Notes under the pieces: model-generated
Seen by the model: the letters and a program-made list of their open reading frames with translations, nothing else
The model's database searches: none
Told to the model about the DNA's origin: nothing
Shown here: positions 33,987 to 42,155 of the stretch, piece after piece
Layout of the letters: the number at the start of each line of letters is the position of its first letter
Numbering within the stretch: the first letter of the stretch is position 1
Translations under genes and position numbers: made by a program
Assembly: GCA_015060165.1 (NCBI GenBank)
Contig: SUZC01000003.1
Span: 144,104 to 208,103, forward strand
Origin: Rikenellaceae bacterium
GTDB taxonomy: Bacteria; Bacteroidota; Bacteroidia; Bacteroidales; Rikenellaceae
DNA length: 64,000 nucleotides
Reading direction: 5' to 3'

Positions 33987-34775
33987 ATGAATTATGCATT
34001 GATAACGGGTGCTTCGTCGGGTATAGGCCGAGAGTATGCGCGAGAACTCGCCTTGCGAGGTTACAACATAATGGTGGTGAGCAACGATGCCATTCAGAAT
34101 GAGCACGTGGCCGAGAGCCTGCGCCAAGAATTTGGCGTTGAGGTGGTTGCTATATATGCCGATTTGGCGCAAGCCGATGCAGCCGAGAGGCTCTATTCAG
34201 AGGCTTGTGCGATAGGTGAGGTTGAGTTGCTGGTTAGCAATGCAGGAGTCTTACAGTTTTCGACTTTGGAGCGCACTTCGGAGCAAGCAATCGAGCGTAT
34301 CATCGCACTCCACTGTACCACCCCTTCCAAGTTGTGCCGATTCTTTGCTGCAAAGATGCGTGAGCGCGGCAGAGGATATATCGTGCTGATGTCGTCGGTT
34401 ACGGCCTATATGCCCTATCCGACCATTTCGGTCTATGCAGCATCGAAGGTTTTTCTTCGCTCGTTGGGCCAATCGCTGTGGTATGAGATGCGGGGTAGTG
34501 GGGTGAAGGTCTGCACCGTTTTCCCTTCGGCTGTCGATACGCCGTTCTATAAGTTGGAGAATAAAATGCGCCGCCGATTGCTCTGGTTGGGACTTATGCA
34601 GTCGCCTCAATATGTTGCGCGTAAAGCGTTGGATGCGGTGTTTGCTGGTCGCAGGCGTTGCTTCCCGGGACTTCTTACCCGAATCATAGGCCTACTCTGT
34701 GCCGTAGCTCCTGCGTGTGTGCTGCTCCCAATAATGAAAATTCCTGCCGTAAGGCGTATTCTCGAAAGGGTGTAG
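33987..34775 (+). CDS. Short-chain dehydrogenase/reductase (SDR)
   Basis: 262 residues from the ATG at 33987; the frame is open from 33843 but that part overlaps the promoter. Cofactor motif TGASSGIG (TGxxxGxG) at about 7-14, NAG motif in LVSNAGVL, catalytic Ser in LMSSVTAY and Tyr-x-x-x-Lys in YAASKVF. The C-terminal 60 residues are hydrophobic (LLTRIIGLLCAVAPACVLLP), as in membrane-associated SDRs of the YqjQ/DltE type. Substrate unknown. Convergent with the response-regulator gene, with no gap between the stop codons. Confidence 0.9.
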   Translation: MNYALITGASSGIGREYARELALRGYNIMVVSNDAIQNEHVAESLRQEFGVEVVAIYADLAQADAAERLYSEACAIGEVELLVSNAGVLQFSTLERTSEQAIERIIALHCTTPSKLCRFFAAKMRERGRGYIVLMSSVTAYMPYPTISVYAASKVFLRSLGQSLWYEMRGSGVKVCTVFPSAVDTPFYKLENKMRRRLLWLGLMQSPQYVARKALDAVFAGRRRCFPGLLTRIIGLLCAVAPACVLLPIMKIPAVRRILERV

Positions 34776-35459
34776 CTATGCTTTGAGTCTATATCCTACA
34801 CTCCGAACACTTATAATCTCAACCTCTTTGTCGTCGATTAGGCGTCGCCTGAGCCGCGAGATAAAGACATTCAGGCTGCGCAGATTGTAAAAACTATCGT
34901 CGCCCCAAATCTGAGTCAAAATCTGCGATGCTTCCACTGTCTGGCCAATCCTATCGCACAGGTAACTCAGCACCTCCGCTTCGCGAGCCGAGAGTTGCTG
35001 CTGGTCGCCGTCGAGTATGAGAATTCCCGAATCGGATAGAAATTCATAGCGACCTATTCTGTATTGTTTGTTGCTGTCGGTTGTAGTTCTCAGACGTCCC
35101 GCCAGCGAGCGAATTCTCACCATCAACTCATCAATGGCGAATGGCTTGCGCAGAAAATCATTCCCTCCTATCTCGAATCCCTTTACAACATCTTCCGTCG
35201 AGGAGCGAGCCGTAAGGAATAGTATGGGAGCCGAGCAACCCTCCTTGCGCAGATTCTTGACCAACGTATATCCGTCCATTTGCGGCATCATAATATCGGT
35301 GACGATAACATCGGGCTGAAACCCCCGCCACGCAGCAAGTGCCACCACGCCATTGTCGGCTCTTTTTATTTCAAAATTATGATCGGAGAGTGTGTCGGCC
35401 AAAATCTCGGCCAGCATACGTTCATCTTCAACCAGCAGGACTTTTATTTTATTGTTCAT
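34776..35459 (-). CDS. rprY: OmpR-family response regulator, RprY-like
   Basis: 227 residues. Receiver domain 1-120: VEDERMLAE (acidic pocket), phospho-acceptor Asp in VIVTDIMMPQMDG, Thr in LFLTARS and Lys in LRKPF. Winged-helix domain about 130-227 with REAEVLSYLCDRIG and LNVFISRLRRRLIDD. Closely resembles RprY of Bacteroides. It overlaps the 3' end of the kinase gene by 11 bp. The 10-bp-phased TTAAC repeats at 36735-36771, upstream of the kinase gene, are a likely binding site. Confidence 0.88.
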   Translation of the reverse strand: MNNKIKVLLVEDERMLAEILADTLSDHNFEIKRADNGVVALAAWRGFQPDVIVTDIMMPQMDGYTLVKNLRKEGCSAPILFLTARSSTEDVVKGFEIGGNDFLRKPFAIDELMVRIRSLAGRLRTTTDSNKQYRIGRYEFLSDSGILILDGDQQQLSAREAEVLSYLCDRIGQTVEASQILTQIWGDDSFYNLRSLNVFISRLRRRLIDDKEVEIISVRSVGYRLKA

Positions 35460-36681
35460 CTTGCTCTACGTTATTAGGGAGGGTTATTGTTATGGTTGTT
35501 CCTTCGCCTTTTCGGCTCTGTGCTGTAATTCTGCCACCGTGTCGTTCAACTATGGTGCGGGCATAGTAAAGACCAAGCCCATAGCCGCGTACATCGTGCT
35601 TGTCGCCTGTCGGTACACGATAGAACTTGTCGAAAATGTGACCAATGTGTCGCTCGGCAATACCTATCCCGTTGTCGCCGACCGAGATGGTTGTCGAGTT
35701 GTCGTTCTGCTCGACAGTAACCGAAATAGCCACCTGACTGAGCGAATATTTTATCGAATTATCTACTATGGTTTGCAGTATGTTACGCAGATGGAACACA
35801 TCGGCCGTAATTAGTGCTGCGTGGGGGCAGTTTAGCGATGTGGTCAACTGCTTGCCGACGGCCTGGCAACTCCGAAGAATCTGCTCCAAGAGTGGTCGTA
35901 GTTCTACGGGCTCAGGGTTGTGGCTACCACGTCCCTCCTCCTCGACCGATACGGCTAAGATTCGCTCAACCATCGACGAGAGGCGTGTGAGTTGCAAAGC
36001 AACAATCTCCAAATAACGCTCTCGGCGTGTGGGGTTATTGTCGGCTGAAAAATTACGTAGGGCGTCGTTGGCGGTGTAGGCTACCGAGATGGGAGTCTTA
36101 AGCTCGTGGGTGATGTTGTGCGTTAGGTCACGTCGCATCTGCTCCAACTCCTTTTGGCGGAACAGGGTGCGAATCAGATAGACAAATGTGAGCGATAGCA
36201 GGATGATTATTACCGCCGACGAGAGTATCAATCCCCACATCGTCTGCCAAATTTTGCGATATGGGACCTCTATGCTCACTCGCAGTGCAAACATTCCGTC
36301 GTCGATGTCGGCCACCATCGTAACAGGCCTGTCAAGTTGCTCCTGCTGCCTTTTGTGCATTATTACACGCTCCGACGAGGCATCTATAACTTCGAGGTTG
36401 TAGGTCTGCAACGCGTCCAGCTCCATCAGATTATCCTGAAAATGGAGGTCGAAGTTGTCGAGATTCACATTGATTGAAATCACCTCGCTCGGCTTCATCG
36501 GGTCGTAGTTGATAAAGCTCGAATAGACGCTTTTGTATATTGCCGATTGCACTCGGCTGTGGAAATCCTCCACCGTATCGCGGTAGAGCCTCACCACCCA
36601 CACACCCTGCACGATGGCCAGACCAACGAGCAGGGCCACCACGCAGATTGATATATAGCGGAATGTTGAGCGTCTTATCAT
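35449..36681 (-). CDS. rprX: Sensor histidine kinase, RprX-like
   Basis: 410 residues from the ATG at 36681; the frame continues upstream to 36726 across the promoter. TM1 about 9-30 (ICVVALLVGLAIVQGVWVV), a periplasmic sensor about 31-170, TM2 about 172-195 (GLILSSAVIIILLSLTFVYLI), H-box HELKTPISV, N-box TIVDNSIKYS, G1 GDNGIGI and G2 YGLGLYYARTI. It phosphorylates the overlapping RR. Divergent from the plug-repeat gene at 36903. Confidence 0.9.
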   Translation of the reverse strand: MIRRSTFRYISICVVALLVGLAIVQGVWVVRLYRDTVEDFHSRVQSAIYKSVYSSFINYDPMKPSEVISINVNLDNFDLHFQDNLMELDALQTYNLEVIDASSERVIMHKRQQEQLDRPVTMVADIDDGMFALRVSIEVPYRKIWQTMWGLILSSAVIIILLSLTFVYLIRTLFRQKELEQMRRDLTHNITHELKTPISVAYTANDALRNFSADNNPTRRERYLEIVALQLTRLSSMVERILAVSVEEEGRGSHNPEPVELRPLLEQILRSCQAVGKQLTTSLNCPHAALITADVFHLRNILQTIVDNSIKYSLSQVAISVTVEQNDNSTTISVGDNGIGIAERHIGHIFDKFYRVPTGDKHDVRGYGLGLYYARTIVERHGGRITAQSRKGEGTTITITLPNNVEQDEQ

Positions 36682-36690
36682 TGCAAAATA

Positions 36691-36712
36691 TTCTTTACAC
36701 AAAAGTAAAGAA
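36691..36712. promoter_or_regulatory. 8-bp inverted repeat over the rprXY promoter
   Basis: TTCTTTAC (36691-36698) and GTAAAGAA (36705-36712) flank a 6-base centre. The minus-strand -7 element TACTTTTG (36707-36700) lies within it. It is either an operator or a hairpin at the very start of the transcript. Confidence 0.6.
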
Positions 36713-36734
36713 TAAAACCCACACAAAAAAGAGC

Positions 36735-36771
36735 GTTAACATTTGTTAACATTTCTTAACACTTCGTTAAA
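36735..36771. promoter_or_regulatory. Helically phased direct repeats, probable OmpR-type regulator site
   Basis: Four copies of (G/C)TTAA(C/A) start at 36735, 36745, 36755 and 36766, i.e. spaced 10, 10 and 11 bp, so they face the same side of the helix. They lie between the divergent rprXY promoter and the -7 element of the plug-repeat gene. Confidence 0.65.
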
Positions 36772-36793
36772 CCTTTTTTGCATTTATGCGTGC

Positions 36794-36801
36794 TATCTTT
36801 G
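36794..36801 (+). promoter_or_regulatory. -7 element (TATCTTTG) of the plug-repeat gene
   Basis: Perfect TAnnTTTG without a TTTG at the normal -33 distance, which suggests dependence on an activator bound to the repeats at 36735-36771. Confidence 0.65.
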
Positions 36802-36902
36802 CATTAGGAAAATCGCGAACTTCCAACCAACGGTCTATGTAATGGCCAAGCAATTAACTATTGAAACCGAAAAAGAGTTCAACTATTAAATTGTCTATGT
36901 TT

Positions 36903-37928
36903 ATGAAAAAGTTATTATTTCTTGCCGCAATGCTACTTATGGTCGGGGGTGCATCGGCTCAGAAAAAAGCAGACAGTAAAACAGTCTATATTATTGATGG
37001 CAAGGTCGTAACCGAGCAAGAGTTCAAAGCGATTCCTTCGGGCAAAATCAAGAATATGAATGTGATGAAGGGCGTAAAATCGGTTGTCGTTGCCTCGACA
37101 GAAGATGTTAAGGAAGAGGCAAATGAGATGATTATTACAGGATTTAGCAAAGAAGGTAAACAGAGTGTTCATATAGCATCATCTGATAGCCGTGATGTTG
37201 AACTTGAAATATCATCAATTCTTGCCGAGAAGGATAAGAATTTGGAAATCCTCAAAAAAAACAAAGTGGAGGGCGCAAGTATGGTAATTGTTTCCCCTAA
37301 GTTGAAGAGTGAGAAGGATTTGAAAAGAATGGGTGGAACAATTCATACCACTCACACAAATGTCACCAATGGCGATATAACAAATGTCACAATCACATCA
37401 AACAGCGATGGTAATAAATTGATGTTGAACGATAAAGTGCCTGTTATGATTGTATATGGCGCAGATGGAAAGAGTCGTAAGATAAAAGATATTTCTGAAA
37501 TTGATGCATCTAAAATAGAGTCAATGACCGTCCTGAAGCAAGAACCAGCTCAGAAAATTTATGGTAATCAATATGGCGATTTGAAAGATGGAATCATCGT
37601 TATTAATTTAAGAGATACCGAAGACAATGCCACTCCACAACAGCGAGCCGAGAAAATTATAACAGTGCGTGGCGATAATCAGGTGGGAGAATCTTTGTTA
37701 GATAAGTTACGCACCAACGGTGTACTCTTCTTAGGGGATAAAAAACCAATCCTATTGGTTACGGGTGCCGATGGCAAAACTGCTAAGACGGAAAGAGCGG
37801 AAGATATTAAAATTGACGATATCGAATCATTCGACGTTATAAAAGACGAGAAGAGAAAGGCCGAGTATGAGAAGAAGTATGGCCCATCGAAAGATGGTTT
37901 CGTCCATATCGTGTTGAAGAAAAAATAA
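36903..37928 (+). CDS. Exported protein with three TonB-plug-like repeats
   Basis: 341 residues from the ATG at 36903 (MKKLLFLAAMLLM; an upstream in-frame ATG at 36861 gives a worse signal). Signal peptide ends GASAQ at about 20. Three units of about 100 residues each carry a 'DGK ... I.D...I.S..V.K......YG...DG.I.I.L..' pattern: SKTVYIIDGKVV ... NVMKGVKSV; KVPVMIVYGADGKS ... DASKIESMTVLKQEPAQKIYG ... DGIIVINL; KKPILLVTGADGKT ... DDIESFDVIKDEKRKAEYEKKYGPSKDGFVHIVL. This is the core of the TonB-dependent receptor plug (as in 'DIESIEVLKDASATALYG') but with no barrel or DNA-binding partner. Possibly a signalling or scaffold domain. Divergent from rprXY. Confidence 0.65.
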   Translation: MKKLLFLAAMLLMVGGASAQKKADSKTVYIIDGKVVTEQEFKAIPSGKIKNMNVMKGVKSVVVASTEDVKEEANEMIITGFSKEGKQSVHIASSDSRDVELEISSILAEKDKNLEILKKNKVEGASMVIVSPKLKSEKDLKRMGGTIHTTHTNVTNGDITNVTITSNSDGNKLMLNDKVPVMIVYGADGKSRKIKDISEIDASKIESMTVLKQEPAQKIYGNQYGDLKDGIIVINLRDTEDNATPQQRAEKIITVRGDNQVGESLLDKLRTNGVLFLGDKKPILLVTGADGKTAKTERAEDIKIDDIESFDVIKDEKRKAEYEKKYGPSKDGFVHIVLKKK

Positions 37929-38000
37929 ACACTATGTCATCCTATATTTTCGCATCACCGCTATTTGGTTGATGTAAATGCGGAGTGGCGTGTATATAAA

Positions 38001-38040
38001 ATATCCTGTCTAACTCGATGTTAGACAGGATATTTAGCAT
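38001..38040. terminator. Bidirectional terminator between the plug-repeat gene and gdhA
   Basis: Perfect 14-bp stem (38001-38014 with 38020-38033), loop TCGAT. Confidence 0.85.
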
Positions 38041-38076
38041 AATTTTGAATTTTGAATTCTAAATTTTGAATTGCAA

Positions 38077-39417
38077 TTAAATCACTCCCTGCTCCAACAT
38101 TGCCTGCGCAACCTTCATAAAGCCGGCGATATTTGCTCCCTTCACGTAGTTGATGTAGCCGTCGGGCTGCTCGCCATATCGTACACACGCTGAGTGAATC
38201 TGCGACATAATGTAGTGCAACTTCTGGTCAACCTCTTCGGCTGACCACGAGAGATGCTGTGCGTTCTGCGTCATCTCCAGACCCGATGTAGCCACACCTC
38301 CAGCGTTCACAGCCTTGCCCGGAGCAAACAAAATTCCAGCCTCCTGGAATGCGGCGATAGCCTCGGGCGTACAACCCATATTAGATACCTCGGCTGCGCA
38401 CCAAGTGCCGTTGGCCAAAAGCTCCTTAGCGTCATCGCCTGTAAGCTCGTTCTGGAATGCGCACGGCAGGGCAATGTCGCACTTGATGCTCCACGCCTTC
38501 TTGCCGGGGATAAACTCTGCATCGGGGAAGCGCTCGGCAAAGGGGGCGACAATGTCGCGGTTCGACGCACGAAGCTCCAACATATAATCAACCTTCTCTG
38601 GTGTCATTCCGTTGGGGTTGTAGATAACGCCGTCGGGACCCGAAATAGCAATCACCTTTGCACCCAACTCGGTAGCCTTCTGCGCTGCACCCCAAGCCAC
38701 ATTGCCGAAACCTGAGATAGCCACTGTCTTGCCCTCGATTGACTTGCCGGCCTGCTGCAACATATGCTCCACAAAGTACAATGCTCCAAATCCAGTAGCC
38801 TCGGGGCGCACCAGCGAGCCTCCCCAAGCGATACCCTTACCCGTGAGAACTCCTGTGTTGTACTCGCGAGCGAGCTTCTTGTACATTCCGTACATATAAC
38901 CAATCTCGCGTCCTCCAACGCCTACATCACCAGCTGGGACATCGGTGTCGGGGCCTATATTGTTCCATAGCTCCAACATAAAGGCTTGGCAGAAACGCAT
39001 AATCTCGGCATCAGACTTGCCCTTAGGGCTGAAATCAGAGCCTCCCTTTGCTCCACCCATCGGCAGGGTGGTGAGGGCGTTCTTGAATGTCTGCTCAAAG
39101 CCGAGGAATTTCAACATCGATGGATTCACCGCAGCGTGGAAACGTATTCCGCCCTTGTAGGGGCCGATTGCGCTGTTGAACTGCACGCGGTAGCCCAAAT
39201 TGGTCTGTATCTCGCCATTGTCGTCGACCCATGTCACGCGGAAGGTGATGATGCGGTCGGGTTCGACCATTCGCTCCACAATTTTAGATTTCTCAAACTC
39301 GGGGTGGTCGTTATAGACCTCCTCAATTGACTCCAACACCTCGCGTACTGCTTGTAGGTACTCACTCTCGCCTGGGTGCTTGCGCTCAAGCTCGGTCATT
39401 AGATTATTAACGTTCAT
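38077..39417 (-). CDS. gdhA: NADP-type glutamate dehydrogenase
   Basis: 446 residues, typical hexameric GDH length. Signatures: YKGGIRFHAAVNPSMLKFLGFEQTFKNALT, catalytic Lys in PMGGAKGGSDFSPKGKSD, FCQAFM, PAGDVGVGGREIGYM and nucleotide fold ISGFGNVAWGAAQKATELG. It assimilates ammonium with 2-oxoglutarate. On minus, a -7 element TATATTTG (39456-39449) lies about 32 bases before the ATG. Cytoplasmic, monocistronic. Confidence 0.96.
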   Translation of the reverse strand: MNVNNLMTELERKHPGESEYLQAVREVLESIEEVYNDHPEFEKSKIVERMVEPDRIITFRVTWVDDNGEIQTNLGYRVQFNSAIGPYKGGIRFHAAVNPSMLKFLGFEQTFKNALTTLPMGGAKGGSDFSPKGKSDAEIMRFCQAFMLELWNNIGPDTDVPAGDVGVGGREIGYMYGMYKKLAREYNTGVLTGKGIAWGGSLVRPEATGFGALYFVEHMLQQAGKSIEGKTVAISGFGNVAWGAAQKATELGAKVIAISGPDGVIYNPNGMTPEKVDYMLELRASNRDIVAPFAERFPDAEFIPGKKAWSIKCDIALPCAFQNELTGDDAKELLANGTWCAAEVSNMGCTPEAIAAFQEAGILFAPGKAVNAGGVATSGLEMTQNAQHLSWSAEEVDQKLHYIMSQIHSACVRYGEQPDGYINYVKGANIAGFMKVAQAMLEQGVI

Positions 39418-39448
39418 ATTTCAATCGGTTTTAGGTTTACTTCTATTA

Positions 39449-39456
39449 CAAATATA
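39449..39456 (-). promoter_or_regulatory. -7 element of gdhA
   Basis: TATATTTG on minus, 32 bases before the start; no canonical -33. Confidence 0.55.
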
Positions 39457-39540
39457 CAGAATTTTTTGAGCAATTGTTACTCGTGTGGCAATTTTTTTAT
39501 GCGGATTATTACAATAATTTACTTCGAAGAGTGAGGGCAA

Positions 39541-39565
39541 GGCTAAAAAACGCAATTTTTTAGCC
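39541..39565. other. A/T-rich hairpin in the gdhA upstream region
   Basis: GGCTAAAAAA (39541-39550) is perfectly complementary to TTTTTTAGCC (39556-39565). It could be a factor site or weak terminator; purpose unknown. Confidence 0.5.
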
Positions 39566-39605
39566 GAAGAGTTGAAAAAAATAGCGCCAACTAAAAAAAA
39601 CTCTA

Positions 39606-39613
39606 TAAATTTG
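39606..39613 (+). promoter_or_regulatory. -7 element (TAAATTTG) for the small membrane-protein gene
   Basis: Perfect TAnnTTTG about 100 bases before the ATG at 39714; no clear -33. Confidence 0.5.
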
Positions 39614-39713
39614 TAGCGAATATCGCGTGCGTGCGACTATATAAGTACGACGGTTATTATAGCAGTTGGGCTGCGCAGATATTTAGAGGATTAAGCAGTA
39701 TAGTTTATAAAAG

Positions 39714-40007
39714 ATGAAGAATAAAAATCCGTTTATCGACGAGAGCGCTTTTGAGGGTGATGATACTCCCAAAAAGAGCGAGGACGAGGTGCTGATGGAG
39801 CAGGCCAAGCAGAATGCCGAGGTGAAGGTCGTAAGAACTTATATGTCGCTCGGAATGGTGATTGGATTGGCCGCAGGAGCTGTCGTTGGACCGTTGTTGT
39901 TCGATAAGATAACAACGGGTATGGGATTAGGTATGCTCGTAGGTTTTGTGGTGGGAGCTTGTTTCCACAAAAAGGATAAGTCCGACGAAGGGGCGAAGCC
40001 CGAGTAA
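39714..40007 (+). CDS. Small membrane protein with two Gly-rich transmembrane helices
   Basis: 97 residues. A charged N-terminal cytoplasmic part (1-40, EDEVLMEQAKQNAEVKVVRTY), then two hydrophobic helices rich in small residues (about 44-63 LGMVIGLAAGAVVGPLLF and about 68-86 MGLGMLVGFVVGACF) and a basic/acidic tail. The GxxxG-like spacing suggests helix packing. I do not recognise the family. Its start has its own promoter, and the gene ends 66 bp before the GH20 ATG. Confidence 0.7.
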   Translation: MKNKNPFIDESAFEGDDTPKKSEDEVLMEQAKQNAEVKVVRTYMSLGMVIGLAAGAVVGPLLFDKITTGMGLGMLVGFVVGACFHKKDKSDEGAKPE

Positions 40008-40073
40008 AGAGGATATCACTAATCCGGTGGCTCAAATTGTTGTAGATGAAAATTTAAATAAATGATTGAATAT

Positions 40074-42086
40074 ATGAAAAGATTATTGGTAGTTATTGCA
40101 GTGTTGTTGTGTGTGACGGTGAGTGCGCAGAATAACCCTAAACCATTTGTTATTCCGGAAATTACTTCGTGGAGCGGTGCTCAGGGTGATTTGATTCCCT
40201 CGGGTCGTGTGGCAGTGAAGGGTTCCGATAAGGAGCTTATGCGTATTGCCAACGCTTTTGCTGCCGATTACAAATTGCTCACCGGTCGTGAGCTTTCAGT
40301 TGTGAAGGGTTCTGGTAAGGCTGGCGATATCGTCTTGCAGCTCGATAAGAAGGCCACCTCGCTCGGTAAGGAGGGTTATAAACTCAGCGTTGGTGAGCAG
40401 GCTGTAGTGTCGGCCCACAATCTGCAAGGTGCATTCTGGGCAACCCAAACTCTGTTGCAGTTGGCCGAGCAGTCGGATAATGGTGCAATGCCCAAGGGTG
40501 AGGCTGTCGATATCCCGCAGTATGAGATGCGTGGATTTATGATTGATTGTGGCCGTAAGTTCTTCCCGATGGATTATTTGCGCAAGCTGGTGAAGATTAT
40601 GGCTTATTACAAGATGAACACTTTGCAGGTTCACCTTAACGACAACGGCTTCCGTCAGTATTTCGATAATGATTGGTCAAAGACTCAGGCTGCATTCCGT
40701 TTGGAGAGCGATACCTATCCAGGTTTGGCTGCAAAAGATGGTAGCTATTCGAAGCAGGAGTTTATCGATATGCAGATTTTGGCCGAGCAGAACTATGTTG
40801 AGGTTATCCCCGAGATTGATGTTCCTGCTCACTCGTTGGCCTTTACTCACTACAAGCCAGAGATTGGCTCTAAGGAGTATGGTATGGACCACCTCGATCT
40901 GTTCAATCCCGAGACCTATAAGTTTGTCGATGGCCTATTCCGCGAGTATTTGGAGGGCGAGAATCCCGTATTCCGTGGCAAGCGTGTACACATCGGAACT
41001 GACGAGTACTCTAATGCCAAGAAGGAGGTTGTTGAGAAGTTCCGCGAGTTTACCGATCACTATATTCGCTTCGTTGAGGGCTTCGGCAAGCAGGCTATGT
41101 GCTGGGGCGCATTGACACACGCTAAGGGTGATACCCCCGTAAAGTCGGAAAACGTGATTATGAATTGCTGGTATAATGGCTATGCCAGTCCTCGCGATAT
41201 GAAGGAGCAGGGCTATCAGCTTGTGAGCATTCCCGATGGATTCCTCTATATTGTTCCTGCGGCAGGATATTACTACGACTATCTGAATTGCAATTACCTA
41301 TACGACCATTGGACTCCCGCCCTTATCGGTAATCAAAAGTTCGACGAGCAGGATCCTGCGATTTTGGGAGGTATGTTTGCCGTATGGAACGACCACGCTG
41401 GTAATGGTATCTCGGTAAAGGATGTTCACCACCGAGTATTCCCCGCTATGCAGACTTTGGCGGTGAAGTGCTGGAGTGGCAAGCTTCGCGAGTTGCCATA
41501 CGCCGAGTTCGATAAGCAGCGTAAGACGTTGAGCGAGGCTCCGGGTGTGAATGAGTTGGCACTCTATGGCGTTGAGCAGCGTGAGATTTATGCAGCCGAT
41601 GAGTTGAAGGCCGGCTCGGAGTTGCCTCACGAGGAGATAGGCTACGACTACACCATTACCTTCACTTTGGAGGGTGCTGCCGAGCAGAAGGGTACCGAGT
41701 TGTTGCGTTCGGGTAATGCAGTGTTCTATTTGTCGGACCCTGAGAGTAGCCAGATGGGTTTTGAGCGTGATGGTTATCTCAATAAGTTCAACTTCCGCGT
41801 GCCACAGAACGGCAAGGTCGAGATTAAGATTCAGGGTAACAATAAGATGACACGCCTCTATGTAAATGGCCGTCTGCGTCAGGAGTTAGGTCCACTCACT
41901 CTTTATGCAATGAAACCCAACGAACTTGTAGGATTCCAGAATGGCGACAAGAATGCTTGGAAACCAGTAATGTATAACCCCGGAACAAAGATGTACTACC
42001 AACGCACGTTGGTATTCCCATTGCGCAAGGCTGGCGATTTCAAGAGCCGCATTAGCAACTTTAAGGTATTCAACTACTTGAAGTAG
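40074..42086 (+). CDS. GH20 beta-N-acetylhexosaminidase with C-terminal sandwich domain
   Basis: 670 residues from the ATG at 40074 (MKRLLVVIAVLL). Signal peptide ends VSAQ (about 18). GH20b domain about 25-150; barrel with YEMRGFMIDCGRKFFP, LQVHLNDNG, PEIDVPAHS and the catalytic Asp-Glu in HIGTDEYSN. The C-terminal 150 residues (about 520-665) form a LamG-like beta-sandwich (TITFTLEGAAEQKGTELL, MTRLYVNGRL) that may bind glycans. It differs from the lipoprotein GH20 at 17497 in having no lipobox, so it is probably periplasmic. The M16 peptidase follows after about 70 bp. Confidence 0.93.
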   Translation: MKRLLVVIAVLLCVTVSAQNNPKPFVIPEITSWSGAQGDLIPSGRVAVKGSDKELMRIANAFAADYKLLTGRELSVVKGSGKAGDIVLQLDKKATSLGKEGYKLSVGEQAVVSAHNLQGAFWATQTLLQLAEQSDNGAMPKGEAVDIPQYEMRGFMIDCGRKFFPMDYLRKLVKIMAYYKMNTLQVHLNDNGFRQYFDNDWSKTQAAFRLESDTYPGLAAKDGSYSKQEFIDMQILAEQNYVEVIPEIDVPAHSLAFTHYKPEIGSKEYGMDHLDLFNPETYKFVDGLFREYLEGENPVFRGKRVHIGTDEYSNAKKEVVEKFREFTDHYIRFVEGFGKQAMCWGALTHAKGDTPVKSENVIMNCWYNGYASPRDMKEQGYQLVSIPDGFLYIVPAAGYYYDYLNCNYLYDHWTPALIGNQKFDEQDPAILGGMFAVWNDHAGNGISVKDVHHRVFPAMQTLAVKCWSGKLRELPYAEFDKQRKTLSEAPGVNELALYGVEQREIYAADELKAGSELPHEEIGYDYTITFTLEGAAEQKGTELLRSGNAVFYLSDPESSQMGFERDGYLNKFNFRVPQNGKVEIKIQGNNKMTRLYVNGRLRQELGPLTLYAMKPNELVGFQNGDKNAWKPVMYNPGTKMYYQRTLVFPLRKAGDFKSRISNFKVFNYLK

Positions 42087-42155
42087 TAATTGTTGGTTCG
42101 AAACAATATAAGAGAGATAGATTTTGAGAGAAAGAACAATAAATTTAGGTTAAAA

